64,000 nt of DNA from Branchiostoma belcheri (taxonomy: Eukaryota > Chordata > Leptocardii > Amphioxiformes > Branchiostomatidae): assembly GCF_001625305.1 (NCBI RefSeq), contig NW_017803379.1, forward strand, positions 2,365,594-2,429,593. The letters run 5' to 3'. The position numbers were made by a program, and so were the translations under genes. Shown one piece after another: positions 57,301 through 64,000 of the stretch; positions within the stretch are counted from its first letter, which is position 1; every line of letters begins with the position of its first letter. The notes beneath the pieces were generated by a model. The model saw only the letters and a list, made by a program, of their open reading frames with translations, did no database searches and was not told the DNA's origin.

Positions 57301-60300
57301 TTGGCATTACAACTTTTTACAAACATAAACTGTTGATAACACTATGTCTTTCGTACTGCTCCTGTAGTTTTTGCTTTCTGCAAAGTACATAGTGACTAGT
57401 TGCACTTACATAGTGTATACTGACTTCGTTAGTAATTGTTACTCAAGCAACTGGATAAATTTTGAAAACTGTCAGACAATACTCTTAGTTGTCACCCTGA
57501 GGTGTCGCACAATAAAAGAAAAATCAACACAAGAGAAGCCTTACGTTGGGCACGTTCATCATCTTCTGAGTGATGATGTTCTCCAGGATGAAGGAGAAGG
57601 CCACCTGGTCGTCATCGTCCAGGAGAGGGTTGATGGCCTTCTCCAGACGGGTGATCTTGTCCTCCTTCTCCGCTACTCTCTTCTCACACACACCCAGCAT
57701 GTCCTGCGCTATCTGGGTCAGAGGGCTCTTTGCACCTGGGGTGGATCATGAACATCTACACTGAAACTTCTGCTTATGGGTTAACACATGGGATGGACAC
57801 TTGGATAGTGCCAAAAAAAATGGCACTGACACATTATCCAGTAGTAGAGTGAATTTTCTATGAGAATCCTATTCAACTATATCCATTGAGATTTGCCTCA
57901 TCTGTGACAGGATTGACAGAACAGGTAAATATCACCTTTTCAAGATGTTAACCCTGAGACCAGATCTCCTAATCTTGAATAATAACTAAAACGATAGGTG
58001 ACAATGATTACAACTCTGTATTTCTGAGGAGGGCAGAGTAAAGGACTCACCATTGTACAGTGTGCTGTTGTGAACAATCAGTTTAACGTCTTCCACAAAG
58101 TCCAAACGAGAGTGGTACTGTCTCTGTCGCAGTTTCTGTGGGACAGAATAGACATATGAACCACTGCCTGTACAGCTGAAAAACTACACCTTCACATTAT
58201 GGATCATGAGGCCACACCAATTTAATTTGTTGGTTCTTGGATTTTTTCAGAAAAAATATGAAGCGACAGGGCGAAAAAATAAAAAATAAAAACAGGTCTA
58301 GGCATCCTATTATAGGCTTAAATGCTACAAAATAAGCCATGAAGTCAACACAAAAGGCTGGGTTAAAATTTAAACATTGAATTTTGAACTTTTAATCAAA
58401 CCACTGCAATGATAGATGGGGAAACTGTAACAACTAGGAAGAAAAGGACTTTCCTCAACTGTTGGGGGGCAAAACATGAGCATTTTTCAGTTGATTCAGG
58501 ACCAGAATCAATTTTTTCTTTTTTGCAAATCAGAAAAAAACAAAGAGGCAAATCTGAGAACCAACAAATTAAATTGGTGTGGCCTGAGATATCTTTCTTG
58601 GTTCGTACCACCTTGCAAAGTGCACCACCTAGCAATCCACAAGGGAAATACAACATGAGAAACTCCTAGAGAAATTTCCAGGTACCGGTTTTCACAGTCA
58701 CTTCTGTACCGTGAATTTATCATTACTGCTAACAAATCAATCTTAGACTCTTTTTCCTGCACCTGCCACCACTGTTAACATGTAGTTCTGTAAACACCTC
58801 CATTTTTCTCAGACCGAGAAATTTTTCTACCGTGAACATAAAGTGAATTACAGTGTATTGTGTAACTGACCTCTCTCATAGTTTGCAGGTCCATGGGTCT
58901 GTGTACTATTTTGTAATAGTCCACCACCATGCGAGGGTTGACGGGTTGGTGGAAGGGGTACGTGTTCGGCAGGTCTCGCATCTCGTTCAGGAAGTTCTCC
59001 AGGATGGATGACAGCGTCACCACAGGATCCGTACGGCGCCGATTCGCCGACTTCTTGGGTCTCTGAAATAAATAATTTGAAAGCACTTTGAGATACGCAG
59101 TAAAGAATGTTACAACCCATCACAAATTGAGGATACGGTTCTCACTAAAACATTTACCTGCCTGCCTGTTATTTTACTTGGAGAAAATGTTTTAGCCTTG
59201 ACTAAAACTATTTCTCCAAGTAAAATAACAGTGTAATATCATATGTAGATTTTAAATCAAGAAATAGCAACATAAAAAGGACAATGTGAGATAACAATTA
59301 CTAAACATGGATTATCAAAACTTCGTACTGTGTTTCAACCATAATGTAATCCAAAGATGTACCCTGAAAGGAAACTTGAGCAGACAGTATGTAAAGGGTT
59401 GCCCACCTTGAGGTAATCACAGTGTGTGACTGTCCCCACTCGTCTCTTCTTCTTCTCATCCTTCTTTGGCTGCATGGCCTTGGGGAATTTGAGAATCAGG
59501 GACTCACGACGAACTGCAGCAGCCCTGTGTGTGCACAGTTCACATGTCAGATATACATTCTTCACAATGTACACAAGTCCTTGGGTGATAAACCATACAA
59601 AATAAGTATGTGATACATGTTGTAACACCTCTGTTCAAGGTGTGTTTTTGCATCCAAGGTGAGTGGATGGATGGATGGATGGATGGATGGATGGATGGAT
59701 GGATGGATGGATGGATGGATGGATGGATGGATGGATGGATGGATGGATGGACGGATGGATGACAAAGTACCTGTGAATGACTGAGTAAAAGAATTAACAG
59801 AAGGAAAGTCGATGAATGAATGAGTAAAAGAATTAACAGAAGGAAAGTCGATGAATGAATGAGTAAACAAAGACCTGACTTCTTGGTCAGTTGTAGAGCA
59901 GTACTTACTGGTCCACGAGTGACTTGCCGAGGATGAGTTTGGTGCCCTCCACCTTGATGAGGTTCTCATCCTCCTTGATGGTACATCTCTCCACCTCCTC
60001 CTCCTGCTCCTCTGTCATCGCAACGGGATGGGAGGGAGGGGCGTGGCTCCGCTCGTACAGCGGACACTCCTTATTGGTCCTCATGTGGCCGATCTGTCCG
60101 CAGGCACCGCACTTCAACTGTGGAGGGGATGGAGGAAGAAGTTTCAAATCAAGCATCTTCAGTCTCATGACCCCAGTGAATAGCAGCTTGTATGTCAATT
60201 TGAGCATCTCATGAATAAGCTGCACTTAACTGCATATACAGGTGGGATTTTGAGCCTTAACTTCTTAACTCTATCATCTTAGGCTCATCATCTTTTCTCA

Positions 60301-63300
60301 GGCATGCTAGTTTCATTTACCTTGAGTGGAGGTTGGTCTGGCTTCTTCTTTTTCTTCTTGGGGGGAGGAGCCATCTTCTCCTTCTCCTGGTTCCTTTTGA
60401 TGCGTCTTAGCTGCTCTTGAATTCTATAGAAGGAAAATACAGAATTTAAACAATATACTTATCCTCAATAGGTTCTGCTGTTAGCACTTTGAACATGGAA
60501 CCCTCTATAACCACTCTATGACCACAGCCAAATTGGACTGACAAAATGCAGAGAAACATCTGTATATATTGTATTTTATTTGTTCTGCTTGACACAAACA
60601 TATATACCAAACCAACCTTCTTCTCTCTCTTCTCATCTCCTCCTTGTGTTGTTCATCCTGGGCCAGCCAGTTCTTACTGCAAAGGGAATAAATAGTACAC
60701 ATATGAGGTTCAGCTCAAATTCCAAATCAGTTGTACACCACTGTGTGTACAGGTCAATACTAACAGACTGCCTGTTAAACATGTGATTTGATTTGTTCAT
60801 TTCATATCACAATGCCCTCTAAAGAAGAGAAATTACAAGACATTTTTCTTGAGCTTATCAAATGTAGAAGGGTAGGACAAGCCAGACTTACATGAAGTTC
60901 TCATCTTTGGTGGTCCTGATGCGGACGTAAGTGTCAATGACAGAGGGCTTACGGACCGTCTCTGTTCTGACATATTCCTTCCCATCCTCATCCTTAAAGG
61001 TCCTGTAGATCTTCAGTCTGCGACCAGTCTGGAAAACAAAGACTTCTTTAACAACATGTAATGTTTACTGCTTTCTGGGCATAGATAATATTGAAGTAAA
61101 AGTCAGCTGACTATGAGACATGTACATATAAAATCATTATTTTTCTTTCTTGTCAATGATCACATCAAGCATGCATAGTCCAGTGGTTAGCAACCCTGCC
61201 TCTGGACCAAGAGGATGGGAGATTGCTTCCCGGCTGTTGGCCCTCAGCCAACATGCATGCTACTGTAAAGGGTCACAGGCCTTAGGATGGGGCATTAAGC
61301 TGTGTCCACTGTTCATTCTGCTTGTTGAAAGCTGTAAATACTGTACATAGTGTCTGTCATGACCAGTGGGAGGTTAGCATTAAAGTGAGATAAAACTGTA
61401 TCGAGATCACTTCTCCTTTCCTAAACGGACTTACGAAGGATGAGCCTATGCTCTCCAAGTCATCATCCTGACCACGTGCTCCAGGGATGGGGGTGCCGGT
61501 AGACGAAGAACGCTTACTTTCCCTCTTATCATCCTTGTCTCTGTAGGGACAAGATATCAATACAAACTGTAAACACATGTACATTTGAAAATGAAGTCTT
61601 AAACTAGAACACATCTGCTGAGATCCCAGAGTGTGTTGTGTTGGTAAGAAAATACTGTATTCACCTATCTTTGCTGGTATCCTCCCCCATAATCATCCTC
61701 TGTAGCTCCTTCCTCTCAGCCTCCTCTCTCTCACGAGTGATCTGGAAAGGTACAGAAATTTAGAGACACTCTGGCAGACAGAATATTTGTCAGCATAAGG
61801 CAGTAACATTATACCTGGAATACCAACTCCTGGCAATTCAAAGAAGCCATTTGAATAAACTGCACAAAAGCAAAGGATCTCTACCACACAACTAAATTTA
61901 AACTTTCTACCTAACTTGCAGTCATAGAAAAACACGGCTACTGCCCCTTTTTTTATCAAATTAGGTTAAGTTCAGGCATTTATGAATCCCAGGTGCTAGT
62001 CGTGAAAACAGACCTGTTGGCTTGTTTTCTTGTTGGCCAGCATGTTCTCAATGTTTTTGCCCATTTCCTCAAAGTCACTGTCATCTGCAGAGCTGCTCTC
62101 TTCATCAGTGGATAGGACCTCGGCTGAGGAAAGGACCCTGGAAAAAAGAAGAAAAAAATTTAGATTTCCAAAACTTCAACATAAACTGGCCTGACATAAC
62201 CTTCAGCATTTTGTAAAATTGGGGCTACAGTTAATTAAAACAGAACTTCTTTTGAGTATAGACTATTGCTTCATATCTGTAGTTACACTTATCAAAAGAC
62301 ATTTGGATCATTGGTCTTGACAGCTTACAAAATCATTGTAGTATCTCAATGGGGAAACATTTCGACAAGTTTTGAGCCAGTTTTCCATACTTGTTCTGAA
62401 GGTCAAATATGCGTTGACACTCCTCTTTGTACTTCTCCTGGTGCTCGGCTACGGAGAAGCGAGTCCCGCGGGCAAACTTACTCATCCCCGCCTCGCCTGA
62501 CCTGGCCTGCTCTGTGGACATGGTTCTCACCACGTCTATCACCTGGGGACAAGGTGGCAACAGTTAGCTCGTGAAACTTTTTTTTCTGTTTTCTTTAATA
62601 CACAGGGTAGAATACACTCAGTGCCTCCCACAGCTTTACAAGCAAGTTCTGTACAGATAACAGCAACAGAGTAACATAAACCAGAAAATAAGAGAACTAA
62701 TGAACAAAAAATGAAAAAAAAGAAAGATTTACACCCACTATCAAAAATCAGGCAACTCAAAGACATACACATGTAGTTTGAATCATTACTATTTATTTCC
62801 ATATTTGCCATCAATGAAATCTTGAATACTGAAGAAAAGAAAGATGATGCTGGGTATGAATGAAATCCCATATTTTTGGATTGACAGTGTTGTCATCAAA
62901 CATTCATGCCTTGTTTGTATGTGCCTCAAAAAATGCTCTATTTGTCCATCAAGTTGGAGCTTGAGTTGAGAGGACTGTCAAGTGGCATTAGGATAAGACC
63001 TGAAGCTTTAAGAACTCAGCTGAGGTTATAACAAGATTGCAAGCAGGGGTCTCAACCTTCTGTTGAACAAAAGCATAGTTACTTACTTCCCATCTTGACA
63101 GCTTCTTAATCTCCTCCTCAGACACACCAAACTTCCTCAGCAGCTGTTTGGCGTTCTTCAGTGAGAGCCTGCGCAAATCTGCGTCCGTTCCCGTCACCGT
63201 TCTCTTCACGGGCTGGGGCGAGTTGTCGTCCTTGGAGGACTGGGGCTTGTTGGGAACCTGTGGGAATCATTCATTACAACATCAAATCATACTTTGGCTC

Positions 63301-63850
63301 ATTTTCTAAACGTGTTCTCCTTTTGAAACATCAAAGCATGTATCAAAGCAGGTGACTGAACACAGCCTGGTACATTTCTTCCATCAAATCTTCCTACATT
63401 TATCAATTTATCAGTGTCCTTCTATCAATTCTTCAACTCCTTCAACTAATTAATTAATTAATTCACTCCTTTCTTCACTCTGTCCTTGAAACCCTAAGGC
63501 CCACCTTGATATAAGAGAACCCCTCTCCACAGCCGGTAGGGTCTGCCACACCCATCACAGCCAGCAGGCACTTCCCCTTCATGGCGGAGATGAAGGCTCG
63601 AGTCGTGTTCCACGGAGCCGTGCGCACCTGGAGGGGGAGGAGCAACATTAAATCCACAAGCACTCCTCCTCTTCTTGTTATCAAGTATCTGCAGTATCAC
63701 ATGAGCTCCCAAGATAAAGGAAAGGTGGTTGGCACGATAGGAAAATTTCAAGGTGACTAAATTATTTACCTCATCATCTATGTTTCTCTGAAACTCCTCT
63801 TCATTTTCTTCCTCTGGAGCGAAAAGAGACTTCTCACCATAACCAGCATC
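53980..63850 (-). CDS. TAF1: TAF1, transcription initiation factor TFIID subunit 1, 5'-partial gene
   Basis: Largest TFIID subunit: scaffold of the RNA polymerase II pre-initiation complex and reader of acetylated histones in the nucleus. Exons, 5' to 3' on the minus strand: 63770-63850, 63505-63627, 63087-63257, 62391-62542, 62014-62137, 61665-61741, 61435-61540, 60892-61028, 60617-60676, 60321-60423, 59909-60117, 59407-59524, 58871-59062, 58051-58135, 57545-57735, 57134-57226, 56649-56801, 56120-56245, 55469-55676, 55014-55130, 54653-54742, 53980-54341. They sum to 3078 nt: 1025 residues and a TAA stop. Order: end of the central DUF3591 core, [20 protein letters not shown] region, zinc knuckle, basic segment, two bromodomains, acidic tail. 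Human TAF1 is about 1870-1890 residues, so the TBP-binding N-terminus and most of the core lie beyond base 64000. Similarity to human TAF1 is very high in the conserved blocks. Confidence 0.95.
54353..54643. repeat. Duplicated segment in last TAF1 intron
   Basis: 54353-54453 and 54535-54643 align over about 100 bp (TTTGTCAAT ... AAAAAGAAATGGGTT ... GAATTTA ... GTTATTTT ... AGTAAC ... TAAAGAG). It is a direct local duplication with several small indels. Confidence 0.7.
54653..55130 (-). CDS. TAF1: TAF1 exons 20-21: acidic tail, part 2
   Basis: Exons 55014-55130 and 54653-54742, both phase 1 to 1. They encode [30 protein letters not shown] and the tyrosine-rich [16 protein letters not shown]. 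Human TAF1 has the similar YEDLLMSEGEDDEED and SNISYGSYEEP. Serine/acidic clusters suit casein kinase 2 sites. Being symmetric, each exon could be skipped in frame. Confidence 0.85.
55193..55291 (-). pseudogene. Decayed copy of the TAF1 terminal exon inside an upstream intron
   Basis: It matches the end of the last coding exon and the sequence after it (about 53924-54048). Shared blocks are TAAGAGTTTGAT-ATGA, GACACT, ATCAATC-TGGTACA and ACAGACACAAAGTCTTCT-GTCACTTTCTTTGTT. A deletion of about 38 bases removed the part carrying the stop and the last residues. It lies between exons 19 and 20 in the same orientation and has no good donor, so it is read as a non-functional remnant. Confidence 0.75.
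55469..55676 (-). CDS. TAF1: TAF1 exon 19: acidic tail, part 1
   Basis: 208 nt, phase 0 to 1. Low-complexity acidic sequence ([30 protein letters not shown]). The donor is ambiguous: two GT donors six bases apart (GGGTACAGGTAC) both keep phase 1, so products may differ by Gly-Thr. Placed here by frame and splice sites, since this part of TAF1 is poorly conserved. Confidence 0.85.
56120..56245 (-). CDS. TAF1: TAF1 exon 18: end of bromodomain module
   Basis: 42 codons, phase 0 to 0, starting [19 protein letters not shown], as in human TAF1, then turning variable and acidic ([17 protein letters not shown]). It closes the double-bromodomain helical bundle. Confidence 0.93.
56649..57226 (-). CDS. 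TAF1: TAF1 exons 16-17: bromodomain 2
   Basis: Exons 57134-57226 and 56649-56801, both phase 0. They encode [20 protein letters not shown] (WPF shelf intact), PMDLETLKK, then the helix containing [13 protein letters not shown] with the acetyl-lysine-binding asparagine at 56718-56720. In human TAF1 the two bromodomains together bind multiply acetylated histone H4; the ligand residues visible here are all kept. Confidence 0.95.
57545..59062 (-). CDS. TAF1: TAF1 exons 13-15: bromodomain 1 and inter-domain helix
   Basis: Exons 58871-59062, 58051-58135 and 57545-57735 (phases 0-0-1-0). They carry [20 protein letters not shown], the shelf YPFHQPV (TAF1 bromodomain 1 has YPF, not WPF), [15 protein letters not shown], and NSTLYNG with the acetyl-lysine-binding asparagine at 58052-58054. 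The third exon begins with the last helix ([14 protein letters not shown]) and the connector [20 protein letters not shown] leading into bromodomain 2. Confidence 0.95.
58209..58587. mobile_element. Inverted-repeat element in TAF1 intron
   Basis: The ends AGGCCACACCAATTTAATTT (left) and AAATTAAATTGGTGTGGCCT (right) are exact reverse complements. The match extends inward through TGTTGGTTCT for about 30 bp. The interior of 379 bp is non-coding, and a partial relative lies at 50045-50262. A MITE-like non-autonomous DNA transposon is the best reading; no clear target duplication is seen. Confidence 0.8.
59167..59230. ncRNA. Tight 64-nt hairpin in TAF1 intron (miRNA-like or mini-foldback)
   Basis: Arms 59167-59195 and 59202-59230 pair at 27 of 29 positions around the 6-nt loop CCTTGA. 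The only mismatches are in AAAATG versus AAATAG. Such a helix could form a small-RNA precursor, but the near-perfect pairing and very short loop also fit a tiny palindromic repeat. No known microRNA seed was recognised. Confidence 0.3.
59407..59524 (-). CDS. TAF1: TAF1 exon 12: basic segment before bromodomains
   Basis: 118 nt, phase 2 to 0, encoding [26 protein letters not shown] (nuclear-localisation-like) and THCDYLK. The acceptor must be ACACACAG at 59525; the nearer TGCAG would introduce a stop, so the start is fixed by frame. Human TAF1 has the matching VRRKSLVLKFPK ... HCDYL. Confidence 0.92.
59664..59761 (+). repeat. (GGAT)n microsatellite, about 24 units
   Basis: An uninterrupted tetranucleotide run except for one ACGG unit near 59751. 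It lies in the TAF1 intron between exons 12 and 11. Highly mutable; the reading frame SIHPSIHP on the minus strand is not a protein. Confidence 0.98.
59782..59859 (+). repeat. Two tandem 39-bp units
   Basis: TGAGTAAAAGAATTAACAGA starts at 59782 and again at 59821, giving an exact 39-bp period followed by the start of a third unit (TGAGTAAAC at 59860). It lies next to the GGAT array. Confidence 0.95.
59909..60117 (-). CDS. TAF1: TAF1 exon 11: zinc knuckle
   Basis: 209 nt, phase 0 to 2. The pattern C-x2-C-x4-H-x6-C ([16 protein letters not shown], 60064-60111) is the TAF1 zinc knuckle, reported to help promoter DNA binding. It is followed by the conserved [16 protein letters not shown] segment (here [12 protein letters not shown]) and [15 protein letters not shown]. 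All four metal ligands are present. Confidence 0.95.
60321..61741 (-). CDS. TAF1: TAF1 exons 6-10: linker and basic coiled region
   Basis: Exons 61665-61741, 61435-61540, 60892-61028, 60617-60676 and 60321-60423. They encode the highly charged [17 protein letters not shown], a variable serine-rich linker, the conserved [20 protein letters not shown] and [20 protein letters not shown], then EEMRRERRR...[10 protein letters not shown], ending in a lysine run (KKKKKK) that may serve nuclear import. Phases 0-2-0-2-2-0 all join. The intron 61029-61434 contains a SINE-like insertion. Confidence 0.92.
61173..61400 (+). mobile_element. tRNA-derived SINE-like element in TAF1 intron
   Basis: The head GCATAGTCCAGTGGTTAGC resembles a tRNA 5' end with A box. 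A degenerate B box, GGGAGATTGCTTCCC, follows at 61217-61231, at the right spacing. A non-tRNA body (TTAAGCTGTGTCCACTG...) follows to about 61400. A poly-A tail is not evident, so the 3' boundary is approximate. Confidence 0.6.
62014..63257 (-). CDS. TAF1: TAF1 exons 3-5: conserved post-core region
   Basis: Exons 63087-63257 (phase 0 to 0), 62391-62542 (0 to 2) and 62014-62137 (2 to 0). They encode the [20 protein letters not shown] helix region, [40 protein letters not shown], and a serine/acidic stretch [20 protein letters not shown]. The block follows the core domain in all TAF1 proteins. The donor after residue 176 is AACAA|GTATGG, which sets the frame; reading on would leave the conserved sequence. 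Intron 62543-63086 shows nothing notable. Confidence 0.93.
63505..63850 (-). CDS. TAF1: TAF1 exons 1-2 of window: end of DUF3591 core
   Basis: Exons 63770-63850 (27 codons, [20 protein letters not shown]) and 63505-63627 (41 codons, [20 protein letters not shown] ... [13 protein letters not shown]), both phase 0. The second is almost residue-for-residue the human C-terminal part of the domain that contacts TAF7. The acidic first segment precedes it as in vertebrates. The 150 bases from 63851 to the window end read as intron. Confidence 0.92.
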
Positions 63851-64000
63851 CTGCAGACAGGAGAATAAAACAACATACATGTGGGCCTTACACAATACGC
63901 AAGGATTATGGCAATACTTACACACAACAAATTGCAATAAACCATCTACAATCTACTTCCAGCTATATATCTTATAAAACAATAAAATGTCAGAAATACT

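Larger units (their letters stand above)
55131..63504 (-). other. TAF1 introns, general
   Basis: TAF1 introns are short (about 65-735 bases) compared with FAT introns. Apart from the elements listed separately, I see nothing in 55677-56119, 56246-56648, 56802-57133, 57227-57544, 57736-58050, 59063-59166, 60677-60891 and 62543-63086. The segment at about 57434-57468 is repeated near 31089-31123 in a FAT intron. Confidence 0.6.

Noticed and set aside
59511-59515. TGCAG as acceptor of TAF1 exon 12
   Set aside because: It shifts the frame into a stop two codons later; the ACACACAG acceptor at 59525 gives the conserved [12 protein letters not shown] frame.
59562-59760. Minus-strand SIHPSIHP peptide
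   Set aside because: Translation of the GGAT microsatellite within a TAF1 intron.

Overview
The window is invertebrate chordate-type genomic DNA with multi-exon, intron-rich genes. Protein similarity recalled from memory, the intron sizes and the base composition fit a deuterostome such as amphioxus (Branchiostoma) best; the genus is an inference. There is no prokaryotic or viral gene content. All gene models were made by hand from reading frame, splice-site dinucleotides and intron phase. Every junction was checked for frame, and both coding sums divide exactly by three.

Two protein-coding genes face each other tail to tail. On the + strand, 7534-40259 holds the 3' two thirds of a giant FAT1/2/3-class protocadherin. 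It has 26 exons here: one partial and 23 further cadherin repeats, an EGF, a laminin G domain, four more EGFs, one membrane helix and a tail of about 436 residues. The tail ends in a PDZ ligand and carries EVH1 and WW ligands plus three phase-matched micro-exons. The start lies upstream of the window, and 1-7533 reads as intron. A 3' UTR of about 1.35 kb follows, ending near an AATAAA at 41595.

On the - strand, 63850 down to 53980 holds the C-terminal 1025 residues of TAF1, the largest TFIID subunit, in 22 exons: the end of the central core domain, the conserved region after it, a zinc knuckle, a basic segment, two bromodomains and a long acidic tail. Its 5' half lies beyond base 64000.

The 12.4 kb between the genes (about 41.6-54.0 kb) has no gene I can defend. 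It is dense in repeats: a terminal-inverted-repeat element, a 635-bp foldback carrying E2F-like motifs, several local duplications, and duplicated exon-like modules that may mark a minus-strand non-coding transcript. The TAF1 introns hold a tRNA-derived SINE-like element, a long GGAT microsatellite, a 379-bp inverted-repeat element, a tight 64-nt hairpin, and a decayed copy of TAF1's own last exon.

The two genes act in unrelated processes: cell adhesion and planar polarity signalling for FAT, RNA polymerase II initiation for TAF1. Nothing in the sequence ties them together beyond adjacency. The least ordinary items are the micro-exon set and ligand motifs of the FAT tail, the internal TAF1 terminal-exon remnant, and the repeat architecture of the intergenic region.
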